Program-made: the position numbers and the translations under genes
Shown here: positions 1-7,044 of the stretch, one piece after another
How positions within the stretch are numbered: the stretch's first letter is position 1
How the letters are laid out: the number at the start of each line of letters is the position of its first letter
Source of the DNA: Clostridiales bacterium
GTDB lineage: Bacteria > Bacillota > Clostridia > Christensenellales > Aristaeellaceae
Length of the DNA: 10,781 bases
Direction of reading: 5' to 3'
NCBI GenBank assembly: GCA_004556155.1
Contig: SFIM01000047.1
Coordinates: forward strand, 1 to 10,781
The notes under the pieces: model-generated
What the model was told of the DNA's origin: nothing
The model's database searches: none
What the model saw: the letters and a program-made list of their open reading frames with translations, nothing else

Positions 1-39
1 GCCCGGATGAAAGCAAGCTTTCCTCCGTTCGCTTCCTGC

Positions 40-424
40 TTTCCCCCTTGGTCTGGCTTCGCCAGCCCTGCGCTGATCTGCGATCAGCGTGCCACGGGGT
101 GCGTTGAATAGCTGCGGAACCTCTGCGCAGCGATTGGTGATAGTTGGAAAGTGGACTCACCAAAAGGCTTCTCCTTGAGGAGAAGCTGTCAGCGAATGCT
201 GACTGATGAGGTGTAGCCGCCGCCGCGGCGTTACTTTTTAGCTAACGGCTGCTTCGCAGCCTACACCTCACCACCGCCTACGGCGGAGCCTCTCCTCAAG
301 GAGAAGCCTTTTGGTGGATAGCTTTGCCAGTTGCTGCACCCCGCCACGCCTGATTCCCGCACCCAACCACGCCCCCGTGGCACGCCGATGCAATCGGCGC
401 GGGCTGGCGAAGCCAGACCATAGG
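40..424. repeat. Large imperfect inverted repeat of hairpin modules
   Basis: The outer arms are about 40-98 and 374-429. The first 29 bases of the left arm (40-68) match the reverse complement of 401-429 at 27 positions, including 20 in a row around TGGTCTGGCTTCGCCAGCCC. Next to this each arm has its own small hairpin: CGCTGAT/ATCAGCG at 71-89 and CGCCGAT/ATCGGCG at 383-399. In both copies the hairpin leads into GTGCCACGGGG. The stems differ by a paired T-A to C-G change, so the fold is kept. The arms enclose the 158-316 element. No coding potential is seen. I recall similar intergenic palindromes in gut Clostridia but cannot name a family. Confidence 0.75.
158..316. repeat. Short palindromic element with 26-bp perfect terminal inverted repeats (MITE-like)
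   Basis: Bases 158-183, starting CACCAAAAGGCTTCTCC, are the exact reverse complement of 291-316. Nested inside are GAGGTGTAG (208-216) pairing with CTACACCTC (261-269), and two small stem-loops: GTCAGC-gaat-GCTGAC (188-203) and GGCTGC-ttc-GCAGCC (247-261). The whole 159-bp unit could fold into a multi-branched hairpin as RNA or a cruciform as DNA. There is no open frame and no clear target-site duplication, so mobility is inferred from shape only. A structured RNA or REP-like element is an alternative. Confidence 0.7.
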
Positions 425-435
425 GGAAAAATGAA

Positions 436-498
436 GAATCGCCCGGGCGGAGTTTACTCCAGACCGAGCGATTCAAGTTTTTCCCTGCCACGGGGGCG
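436..498. repeat. Third partial copy of the hairpin plus TGCCACGGGG module
   Basis: GAATCGC (436-442) pairs with GCGATTC (466-472) around an inner GGAGTTTACTCC. The stretch 486-498, TGCCACGGGGGCG, is the exact reverse complement of 370-382. It thus repeats the hairpin-then-TGCCACGGGG layout of the modules near 71-98 and 374-399. The remaining sequence to about 576 is G-rich and has no gene. Confidence 0.5.
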
Positions 499-576
499 AG
501 TGTGGCGGGTGGGGCGGGTGGCCAGGGCCACTCCCAGTTTTATTCAATCGACTTTTTCGTCACACACAGGTTCTTT

Positions 577-603
577 GTTACTTTCTTCACTGAAGAAAGT
601 AAC
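577..603. repeat. Perfect 27-nt palindrome (GTTACTTTCTTCA / TGAAGAAAGTAAC)
   Basis: Two 13-base arms flank one central C, giving a strong hairpin on either strand. It begins 33 bases past the stop of the sugar kinase gene. On that minus strand it is not followed by a T tract, so it is not a classical terminator, though it may protect the operon's 3' mRNA end. Similar GTTACTTTCTT palindromes are, from memory, frequent between genes in Clostridia. Confidence 0.6.
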
Positions 604-637
604 GTCCCCCTCGTCCCCCCTCGTCCCCTCGTTCCTC
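604..637. repeat. Degenerate GTCCCC(C)TC tandem repeat at the end of the kinase gene
   Basis: Four imperfect units of 7 to 10 bases run head to tail: GTCCCCCTC (604), GTCCCCCCTC (613), GTCCCCTC (623) and GTTCCTC (631). The last unit overlaps the kinase stop codon (636-638). In the minus-strand transcript this is a run of G blocks separated by AC or AAC, which could fold into a G-rich structure. The variable C-run lengths suggest slippage. Confidence 0.5.
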
Positions 638-1577
638 ACTTCGCCGCGTGGGCGTACTCCGCCATAAAGCGCGTGCGGAAGTCGGGCGCGGGAACAGCGC
701 CGCCGCGCAGCACAGCCTCCAGCGCGCAGCCGAATACCGGCGGCACGTCGGCGCAGATCATCCGCGCGCGGGGGGAGGCCTTGGCCGTGACGGACTGCGC
801 ATACTCCGGGAACGCGGCAAAAATGCCGCCGCTCATCACCACATCAAAATCGCCGGGGAAATAGCGCTCCGCCGCCCAGGTCAGCTCCGACAGCGCCGTG
901 CTGCCGCGCTCAAAGATCTCGCGGCTGACGCAATCCCCCTGCCTGCGCCCCTCGAACACGCAATGCGCAAAGGAGGCGATGTAGGGCCGGCCGCCGCTGT
1001 AAATGGCGGGAATATTGCCCTCCGGCGATACGCCGCCCATCTGCGCGCGCACCAGATCGTACAAAACCGTCTTGGGGCCGCGCCCCTCCACCTGCTTGAT
1101 GGCAGCCAGGATCGCGTCCCTGCCCAGGATAAACCCGCTGCCTACCGTATCGATCAAATACCCCAGCCCGCCGATGTGATACAGCGCATCGGGCGTGCGC
1201 GCAAACAGGCTGCACCCCGTGCCGCACACAATGCAGCAGCCCGGCGCCTGCCCCAGCATGGAGGAGATCATCCCCCAGCCGTCATCCTCCAGATACAGCG
1301 GCCAGTCGGCAAAGGCCGCGCGCAGCGGCCCGCGCATGGCCTCGCCATAATAATTCATGGATGCGATGCCGCAAAAGGCATAGTCCGGCTTGCCGCCGGG
1401 AATGTGCTGCGCCACCCGGCGCAGGGTGGCGACAGCGCGGCGCAGCGCCTCCTCCAGCCCCATATCCATGGCGTTGCAGCCCAGGCTGATATCCCGCAGA
1501 AGGATCCGCCCGCTCTCATCCAGCAGCAGCGTTTCAGTCTTGGTGCCGCCCGCGTCCAAAGCGATAAAATAGCCCAT
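636..1577 (-). CDS. BadF/BadG/BcrA/BcrD-family sugar kinase (N-acetylhexosamine kinase-like)
   Basis: The product has 313 residues, the usual size for this ASKHA-fold family, whose bacterial sugar members phosphorylate N-acetylglucosamine or related sugars with ATP in the cytosol. Visible motifs are phosphate-1 DAGGTKT (8-14), Asn35 in the N-acetyl-sugar-binding position, a candidate catalytic Asp98 or Asp99 in LEDDGWG, phosphate-2 CGTG (118-121), and the adenosine-site SGG (249-251). The motif normally written GGWGxxLGDEGSG reads GGLGYLIDTVGSG (136-148), so the GDE triplet, whose Asp contacts sugar in mammalian NAGK, is replaced by DTV and the Trp by Leu. The sugar may therefore differ. The ATG follows AAAGGAGCGC and lies only 14 bases after the sulfatase stop, so this is the last gene of the operon. 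It ends with TGA. Family assignment is firm; the substrate is inferred. Confidence 0.85.
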   Translation of the reverse strand: MGYFIALDAGGTKTETLLLDESGRILLRDISLGCNAMDMGLEEALRRAVATLRRVAQHIPGGKPDYAFCGIASMNYYGEAMRGPLRAAFADWPLYLEDDGWGMISSMLGQAPGCCIVCGTGCSLFARTPDALYHIGGLGYLIDTVGSGFILGRDAILAAIKQVEGRGPKTVLYDLVRAQMGGVSPEGNIPAIYSGGRPYIASFAHCVFEGRRQGDCVSREIFERGSTALSELTWAAERYFPGDFDVVMSGGIFAAFPEYAQSVTAKASPRARMICADVPPVFGCALEAVLRGGAVPAPDFRTRFMAEYAHAAK

Positions 1578-1591
1578 GGCGCGCTCCTTTA

Positions 1592-3130
1592 TTACTTAAA
1601 GCTGTGCGAGGTCAGCTGGCCGCCGCCGCGCACATCCTCCCGGCTGCCATCCAGCGCGGGGTCCACATAGCAATCAAACCAGTGCGTCAGCCGCGCCTGC
1701 ATGGCCTGCCGCAGCGCCTGCAGGGCAGGCTCGTCAATGCGGTTATCGCGCTCGCCCGGATCGTTCACCAGGTCGTACAGCTCGTCCGGCCCATCGGGAT
1801 AGCGGTGCACCAGCTTCCACTCGCGGGTGCGGATCATGCGCACGGGGCCGTACTCATCGTATACCACCACCTCGTCGCGGAAGGAATCGCTCTCGCCCGT
1901 CAGCACGCGGGCAAAGGAGCGTCCGGGCAGCTCCTTCTTGGGCTGATAGGGCACGCCGCACATTTCAAGCAGGGTGGGCATGAAATCATAGTGGCTCACC
2001 ATGGTCTGGCTGACCACGCCCTGGGGGATGTGCCCCGGCCAGGCAAAGATGCCCGGCACCTTGACGCTGGTTTCATACATGTTCATAGGATAGGTGCCAT
2101 TACCCTTGCCCACGATGCCGTGATGGCCCATGTTGCTGCCGTTATCGCTGGTGAACACGATCATCGTGCTGTCCAGCAGGCCGTCGGCCTCCAGCCGGTC
2201 GAGGATGCGGCCCACGTTCGCATCCATGGCCGTGACCGCCGCGTAATAGCCGCGCTGGCTCTCGCGGCAGTAAGGCAGCCAGGTTTCGCGGATGGGCGCG
2301 TAATTGGCATGGATAAAGCGGATGCCGGGATGCGGCTTCTTCTTCCAATCGGCAAAGGAGATATCGCAATCGGGCACCCAGGGGTGGATATCCTCAAAGG
2401 GGATGGAATCGAAGGGGCAATCGCGATACAGCTCGTAATACTCCTTGGGATGGCATTCCTCCGCCCAGGGGGAATGCGGCGCGGTAAAGTGCACGGCCAG
2501 GCAGAAGGGCTGCTCCTGATTGCGGATATCCAGGAAGCGCAGGGCGTTATCGGCAATGTAGTTGGTCACATAGCAGTTGCGCTTCATGGTCATTTCGCCG
2601 TTTTCCAGCACAACGGGGAACATATAGTTTTCGCCGCCGTTGGCCGTGGTGCGCCAATAGGTAAACCCGGCCTGGGGGGTGAAGCTATCGCCCATGTGCC
2701 ACTTGCCCGACAGCCCGCACTCATAGCCCGCATCGGCCAGATAATCGGTAAAGGCGTCCTTGCCGCGCAGATAGTGGATGGCGCGGTCGCCCTGGAAGGA
2801 TACGCGCGGCCAGATGTACTCAAACGGGGGATTCTCCATGCGGAAGCCCTCGCGCAGCTCCTGGGACAGCACGCTTTCATCCAGCAGCCCCTTGGCCAGC
2901 CAATCGTGCACGCCGTGCTGGGAGGGAATCTGCCCGGTATAGACGCTCATGCGCGCGGGCGAGCAGACGGGCGACACGCAGAACAGGTTTTCCATGCGCA
3001 TGCCCATGGCGGCCAGTCGATCCAGATTGGGGGTGTGGATTTCGCTGTTGCCGGCGCAGTGCATGGCCCATGCGCCCATATCGTCGGTCATGATGAAAAG
3101 CAGGTTGGGGTGCTCAGGGGCTTTCGGCAT
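1592..3130 (-). CDS. Type I (formylglycine) sulfatase, cytoplasmic
   Basis: The product has 512 residues from the chosen ATG at 3130. The frame stays open to 3235, but that longer start overlaps the permease gene and has no better ribosome site, whereas GGAG sits 9 bases before 3130. The protein starts directly with the catalytic fold. Metal ligands are Asp16-Asp17. CSPAR (56-60) is the C-x-P/A-x-R signature whose Cys56 is oxidised to formylglycine. SGKWHMG (141-147) supplies Lys143 and His145. APH (217-219) and SDNG (328-331) followed by Lys342 complete the expected active site. A typical short C-terminal subdomain holds the RTREWKLVHRY segment (434-444). There is no signal peptide or membrane segment, so sulfate is probably removed after import. 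It hydrolyses a sulfate ester; the sugar and position cannot be read. Maturation needs a formylglycine-generating enzyme (an anSME in anaerobes), which is not in the window. Confidence 0.92.
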   Translation of the reverse strand: MPKAPEHPNLLFIMTDDMGAWAMHCAGNSEIHTPNLDRLAAMGMRMENLFCVSPVCSPARMSVYTGQIPSQHGVHDWLAKGLLDESVLSQELREGFRMENPPFEYIWPRVSFQGDRAIHYLRGKDAFTDYLADAGYECGLSGKWHMGDSFTPQAGFTYWRTTANGGENYMFPVVLENGEMTMKRNCYVTNYIADNALRFLDIRNQEQPFCLAVHFTAPHSPWAEECHPKEYYELYRDCPFDSIPFEDIHPWVPDCDISFADWKKKPHPGIRFIHANYAPIRETWLPYCRESQRGYYAAVTAMDANVGRILDRLEADGLLDSTMIVFTSDNGSNMGHHGIVGKGNGTYPMNMYETSVKVPGIFAWPGHIPQGVVSQTMVSHYDFMPTLLEMCGVPYQPKKELPGRSFARVLTGESDSFRDEVVVYDEYGPVRMIRTREWKLVHRYPDGPDELYDLVNDPGERDNRIDEPALQALRQAMQARLTHWFDCYVDPALDGSREDVRGGGQLTSHSFK

Positions 3131-3168
3131 GGCTTGTGTCTCCGATCCTTCCTTTTGTTTTGACTGGC

Positions 3169-4053
3169 TTATTCCTTGATGGAGCCCATCATGACGCCCT
3201 TCATGAAGTACTTTTGCACAAAGGGATAAATGCACAGGATGGGCACGGTGCTGATGATGATCATGGCGTACTTGACCAGCGTGTCCAGGTACAATACGTC
3301 CGCGGCGTCGTTGCCGGCGGCGTTATTGGCGTTGTTGATGTTGATCAGCAGGATCTCGCGCAGGAACAGCTGCAGCGGGAACTTGCTGCGATCCTGCAAA
3401 TAGATCATCGCGTCAAACCAGCCGTTCCACTGCGCCACGGCGTAGTAGAGCACCATCACGGCGATGGTGGCCTTGGCGCAGGGCACAATGATGCGGAAGA
3501 GGATGGTAAAATCCCCCGCGCCGTCCAGGCGCGCGGATTCCTCCAGGCTTTGCGGGATGGCGCGGAAGGAGGTGCGCATCACGATCATGTTCCAGGTGCT
3601 GATTACGCCGGGCAGGATGACCGCCATACGGGTATTATACAATCCAACGCCCTTGACGACAAGGAATTTGGGGATCATGCCGCCGGAAAAATACATGGTG
3701 AATACCACCAGCAGCGTAAACAGCTTTTTGAACATCAGCTTGGGGCGGGACAGCGTGTACGCGCCCAGGCAGGAAAAGAAGATGCTCAGCACCGTGCCCA
3801 CCACCACATAGAAGATGGTGTTGGCATAGCCGATGCCCACATTGGGGTTTTGCAGCATGGTGCGGTAGCCATGCAGGCTGAAGCCCAGCGGCCGCCACAG
3901 CAGGCCATTGTGCATAAACAGCCGCACAGGATCGGAAATGGAGCCGACCAGCACGTACCACAGCGGATACAGGAACACAACGGTCAGCACAAACAGCAGC
4001 GCGTAGTTGAGCACGTCAAAGAGACGGCTGCCAAAGGATTTGCTTTCTACCAT
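3169..4053 (-). CDS. Carbohydrate ABC transporter permease, YtcP/LplC-like
   Basis: The 294-residue inner-membrane protein has about six hydrophobic segments (near 14-37, 76-97, 109-128, 141-160, 190-210 and 261-282). The EAA loop that docks on the ATPase is EESARLDGAG through Pro191 (171-191). Family members form the second half of the heterodimeric channel for oligosaccharide import, with LplB as partner. The C-terminal KGVMMGSIKE matches the usual end of YtcP-type permeases. The start has AGGGGAGG, which overlaps the stop of the upstream permease; the gap between the two genes is 15 bases, favouring coupled translation. The sulfatase follows after 38 bases. No ATPase gene is present, as is common for this family, where one MsmX-like ATPase serves several importers. 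Confidence 0.93.
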   Translation of the reverse strand: MVESKSFGSRLFDVLNYALLFVLTVVFLYPLWYVLVGSISDPVRLFMHNGLLWRPLGFSLHGYRTMLQNPNVGIGYANTIFYVVVGTVLSIFFSCLGAYTLSRPKLMFKKLFTLLVVFTMYFSGGMIPKFLVVKGVGLYNTRMAVILPGVISTWNMIVMRTSFRAIPQSLEESARLDGAGDFTILFRIIVPCAKATIAVMVLYYAVAQWNGWFDAMIYLQDRSKFPLQLFLREILLININNANNAAGNDAADVLYLDTLVKYAMIIISTVPILCIYPFVQKYFMKGVMMGSIKE

Positions 4054-4068
4054 ATCAGCGCCCTCCCC

Positions 4069-5025
4069 TTACCAAAGGCTTTCCTTGACAACGTGCTTGG
4101 AGAAATAGTTGGCCGAGCACAGGATGATCACATTGACCAGCGAGTTGAACAGATCCACCGCCGCGCCAAAGCTGTAATCGTTATTCTTCAGGCCCCGGCG
4201 ATACACATAGGAGGATACGATATCGGATACCTCCCAGGTCATCTCGTTGTAGAGCAGGATGGTCTTTTGATGGCCCTCGCCCATGATGTGACCCATGCGC
4301 ATGATCAGCTGCACGGCGATGATGGGCACCAGCGCGGGCAGGGTGACGCTGAGCATCTGGCGGAAGCGCCCCGCGCCGTCGATGGCCGCGGCCTCGTACA
4401 GGCTCATATCCACCGAGGACAGCGTGGCCAGGTACAAAATACTGCTCCAGCCCATCTGCTTCCAGATGCCGCTGGCAATGTAGATGGTGCGGTAATAGCG
4501 CGGCTCGGCCAGGAAATTCAGGTGCGGCTTGCCTGCCAGATCGCGGAACACATTGAACAGACCCGTGGAGGCGGCGAAATCGCTGATCATGCCGCACATG
4601 ACCACCAGGGAGATAAAGTGGGGCATGTAGCTGACCGTCTGCACCACGCGCTTGTAGGGGTTGCAGCGCACCTCGTTCATCAGCAGGGCAAAGATGATGG
4701 GCATGGGAAAGCCGATCAGAATCTGCAATAGGCTGATCACCAGGGTGTTGCGGATGGTGCGCCAGGCATAGGTGCCGGTGAGGAACTCCTGAAAATGCTC
4801 CAGCCCCACAAACTTGGACTTGGCGATGCCCTTGAAGGGCTTGTAATTCTGGAAGGCGATTACCAGCCCGCCCATGGGCGCATAGTGGAAGATCAGGTAA
4901 AAGGCCAGCACCGGCAGCCACATCAGATACACCATTTTGTTCTGCCGGAAATCCAGCGCCAGGCGCTGGAAGAAAGTCTTTTTGTGGTAGGTTACCGGCG
5001 GGCGGTCGTTGACAATCTGCGACAT
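4069..5025 (-). CDS. Carbohydrate ABC transporter permease, LplB-like
   Basis: The 318-residue membrane protein has a cytoplasmic N-terminal tail of about 30 residues, then hydrophobic segments near 31-48, 93-116, 130-147, 180-201, 223-242 and 286-304. The EAA loop is YEAAAIDGAG to Pro230 (210-230). The features HYAPMGGLVIAFQNYKPFKG (47-66) and the C-terminal NYFSKHVVKESLW are typical of the LplB branch, the first permease of importers for complex oligosaccharides. The ATG is preceded by GGGAGGGG about 7 to 8 bases upstream. It is the first permease after the binding-protein gene, from which it is separated by 109 bases holding two hairpins. Confidence 0.93.
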   Translation of the reverse strand: MSQIVNDRPPVTYHKKTFFQRLALDFRQNKMVYLMWLPVLAFYLIFHYAPMGGLVIAFQNYKPFKGIAKSKFVGLEHFQEFLTGTYAWRTIRNTLVISLLQILIGFPMPIIFALLMNEVRCNPYKRVVQTVSYMPHFISLVVMCGMISDFAASTGLFNVFRDLAGKPHLNFLAEPRYYRTIYIASGIWKQMGWSSILYLATLSSVDMSLYEAAAIDGAGRFRQMLSVTLPALVPIIAVQLIMRMGHIMGEGHQKTILLYNEMTWEVSDIVSSYVYRRGLKNNDYSFGAAVDLFNSLVNVIILCSANYFSKHVVKESLW

Positions 5026-5052
5026 GCGTAATCCCCTCCCTGGGTATAGAAT

Positions 5053-5121
5053 GCGGGAAGCGCCGTGGGGCGCTCCCCGCGATGAGTAGCCGCCGGGGGA
5101 AATTTGCCTTCCCCCAGGCGG
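5053..5121 (-). promoter_or_regulatory. Two strong hairpins between binding-protein and permease genes (mRNA stabiliser or attenuator)
   Basis: Hairpin one pairs GCGGGAAGCGCC (5053-5064) with GGCGCTCCCCGC (5069-5080), with one mismatch and a GTGG loop. Hairpin two pairs CCGCCGGGGGAA (5090-5101) with TTCCCCC and GGCGG (5109-5121), with one bulged A. In the minus-strand transcript neither is followed by a U tract, so they are unlikely to be full terminators. Such intercistronic structures after a binding-protein gene are known, as in malE-malF, to protect the upstream mRNA so that binding protein is made in excess over permease. That role here is inferred. Confidence 0.6.
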
Positions 5122-5134
5122 TTCAATTTTTGCG

Positions 5135-6691
5135 TTAGCGGCTCAGATAGCGGTCATAAGCGCCCTGCGTAATTTCCACCGCGCGGCTCAGCTTATAAGC
5201 GGCCAGCTGCTGCACATAAGCGTCCCAACCGGTCTCCAGATCGGCCTCGCCGCGGATGAACTTGAGCGACATTTCGCTCACGTAGGTATCCACGTTGCTC
5301 ATGATCTTCAGGCGCTCGTTGTTTTCATCGGTGGTCAGGGTCACGCTGGTGGGCATCAGCCAGGCGTTGTCCCAGTTCTCGCGGTCGGCGTACTGCAGGC
5401 GCAGCGCCACGGCGGTCTCGTCGCGCAGCAGGTTGGGGCTGCACTGGGTATCGGGGATGCGCTTGCAGGGCCAGTAGGTCATGCGGCACACATTGTGCAT
5501 GATGGAGGTTTCGTACAGCTCATTGTGGATCACCCAATCGGTGAACTTAAAGCCGCCCTGATCGTCCGTCGCCACCCAGGACAGGCCCTCGGGGCCGCGA
5601 TTGGCAAACACGGAGCCTTCGTCGGTGTAGGTGTAGTTGAGGAACTGGCACACGATGGGCAGCAGCTTCTCATCGCAGGCGGTGGTGACCACGGTGCAGT
5701 AGCCGTTGTTCACGTTCACGCCCAGGTTGTACACATGGATCTTGGCGTCCTCGCTGTAGGACTGGAAGGGGGTCTTGGCGATGGGGGTGCCGGAAGCCTT
5801 GGAATCGGAATAGGCGTTGCCGATGGGCACAACCAGGCAGCCCACGGTGCCGGCGGAGTAGAGCTTGCGGATCTGGGCGTTGCCGATGGTGCCAAAGTCC
5901 GTGCCCATGTAGCCCTTTTCATACCAGCTGTGCATGCGGGCCAGGAAATCATGCCACTCCTGGCTGTCGGCATAGTACTTGACGGTGCCGTCTTCCTGAT
6001 AGAAGCCCTGATACACGTTGTAGCCCGCGCCCAGGGTGGTGAAGGTCTTGTCCTTGCTGGTCAGGAAGGGGGTAACGCCGGGCTTGGTATCCTTGACCTT
6101 CTGCAGGTATTCCTCCAGCTTGTCAAAGGTGGTGATCTGGGCGGGATCGATGCCGAATTCCTCGCACCAGTCGGGGCGCACCACCAGGCAGTCCGCCAGG
6201 GAGTCGTACTCGTCCTCGTAGTAGTAGAAGCCCAGCACCTTGCCGTCCTCGTTGTAGAACTGGCGGCGCACGTCATCGTTTACGTTGATCAGCTTGTAGT
6301 AGTCGGGGGCGTTCTCCTCCAGATAGGGGGTCAGGTCGTAGATCAGCTCGTCGTCATAGGCAGCCACCGCGCCGCCATTGTAGAACTTTTCCAGGTCCAC
6401 AATGATATCGGGCAGCTCGCTGCCGGCCAGCATCATGCCGAAGCCCTCGCCCGCCGCGCCATAGGTGGGGTGCATCATTTCAAGCTCGATGCCCGTCACC
6501 TCGGAGAAGCGCTGGTACACCGGGTTCTCCATATAATTGGTGAACACCTGGGACGCGCCCGCGTTCATCTCCATCCACACCTTCAGCTTTACGGGCTTGT
6601 CGGTCTTGATGGGATAGGTTACATCGGCCAGCGCCGCCCCGGCGGACAGCAGCAGGCACAGCGCCATCAGCAATGCAATCAGCTTTTTCAC
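5135..6691 (-). CDS. Extracellular solute-binding protein of a carbohydrate ABC importer (LplA/YtcQ-like)
   Basis: The 518-residue protein is of the size usual for LplA/YtcQ binding proteins. The start codon is GTG (plus strand CAC at 6689-6691), supported by a perfect AAGGAGG with 8-base spacing and no better start nearby. Residues 1-22 form a signal peptide: MKK, a Leu/Ala-rich core, then ALA before Asp23 as a type I cleavage site. There is no convincing lipobox: Cys12 is preceded by Leu and sits inside the core. Gram-positive relatives are usually lipoproteins, so attachment to the cell is unclear. GMMLAGSELPDIIVDL (85-100) is the typical lobe-1 motif, and many aromatic residues, such as GFYYYEDEYD (154-163), could line the sugar site. 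It is the first gene of the operon and should deliver its ligand to the LplB/YtcP-like pair. The ligand is unknown; the neighbours suggest a sulfated amino-sugar oligosaccharide. Confidence 0.92.
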   Translation of the reverse strand: MKKLIALLMALCLLLSAGAALADVTYPIKTDKPVKLKVWMEMNAGASQVFTNYMENPVYQRFSEVTGIELEMMHPTYGAAGEGFGMMLAGSELPDIIVDLEKFYNGGAVAAYDDELIYDLTPYLEENAPDYYKLINVNDDVRRQFYNEDGKVLGFYYYEDEYDSLADCLVVRPDWCEEFGIDPAQITTFDKLEEYLQKVKDTKPGVTPFLTSKDKTFTTLGAGYNVYQGFYQEDGTVKYYADSQEWHDFLARMHSWYEKGYMGTDFGTIGNAQIRKLYSAGTVGCLVVPIGNAYSDSKASGTPIAKTPFQSYSEDAKIHVYNLGVNVNNGYCTVVTTACDEKLLPIVCQFLNYTYTDEGSVFANRGPEGLSWVATDDQGGFKFTDWVIHNELYETSIMHNVCRMTYWPCKRIPDTQCSPNLLRDETAVALRLQYADRENWDNAWLMPTSVTLTTDENNERLKIMSNVDTYVSEMSLKFIRGEADLETGWDAYVQQLAAYKLSRAVEITQGAYDRYLSR

Positions 6692-6733
6692 GTTGGTTTC
6701 CTCCTTAAATTCTTTAGTCGTACACTCACGGAA

Positions 6734-6746
6734 TTACACGATGTGA
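6734..6746. promoter_or_regulatory. Quasi-palindrome TTACACGATGTGA in the operon leader
   Basis: The half-sites TTACAC and ATGTGA flank a central G and are imperfectly symmetric. The site lies between the predicted transcript start (about 6762) and the ribosome site of the binding-protein gene, where a repressor could act. Evidence is symmetry and position only. Confidence 0.2.
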
Positions 6747-6768
6747 TATGTACAAAATGGATGGTTTG

Positions 6769-6798
6769 ATTATGCAACACGCCATTCAAACATTTCAA
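6769..6798 (-). promoter_or_regulatory. Predicted sigma-A promoter of the transport/sulfatase/kinase operon
   Basis: Read on the minus strand, TTGAAA (6793-6798) is the -35 and CATAAT (6769-6774) the -10. Each matches 5 of 6 consensus bases, with an 18-base spacer. Transcription would start near 6762, leaving a leader of about 70 bases before the GTG start. No riboswitch-like fold is evident in that leader. Confidence 0.6.
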
Positions 6799-7044
6799 CC
6801 GCTTTGCAGAATCGCACAGCGAATTGCCATATGACCGTCAAATTGCTCATTTTTGTTCAAAATGCGCCAGTTTCGATCATGAAACGTGCCTTCGCCGCTC
6901 CCGCATACGGCAGCCACCGCGGAATGATGAACAAAGCGCTCATCCCCTACATGACAGCTTCCCCCTGTCCTTATGCTCATACAGGCCAGTTTGCTGCTCC
7001 GTCCGCCCTCCTGTGAAGGATTTGTAAATCCATCCAGCCGCCGC
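6799..7044. other. Intergenic stretch between divergent promoters, no gene seen
   Basis: About 250 bases separate the operon promoter from the plus-strand promoter at 7045. Short open frames here lack ribosome sites and have no recognisable protein character. Nothing further can be supported; upstream regulator sites may lie here. Confidence 0.4.

Noticed and set aside
577..603. Intrinsic terminator for the kinase operon
   Set aside because: The palindrome is strong, but on the minus strand it is followed by AAAGAACC and not a T tract, so I list it only as a repeat.
1..635. CRISPR array
   Set aside because: The repeats here are inverted and nested and not regularly spaced direct repeats with unique spacers; no cas gene is present.
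3131..3235. Longer sulfatase N-terminus starting at 3235
   Set aside because: It overlaps the end of the permease gene, gives a polar non-conserved extension, and the ATG at 3130 has a good GGAG at 9 bases and begins right before the catalytic core.
3136..4731. Long plus-strand open frame (over 500 codons) opposite the sulfatase and permease genes
   Set aside because: It is a mirror frame of GC-rich genes. Its translation is rich in His, Gln, Gly and Ala without domains, while the minus strand encodes well-known proteins. The same applies to plus frames at 648-1670, 1604-3163 and 5495-6769.
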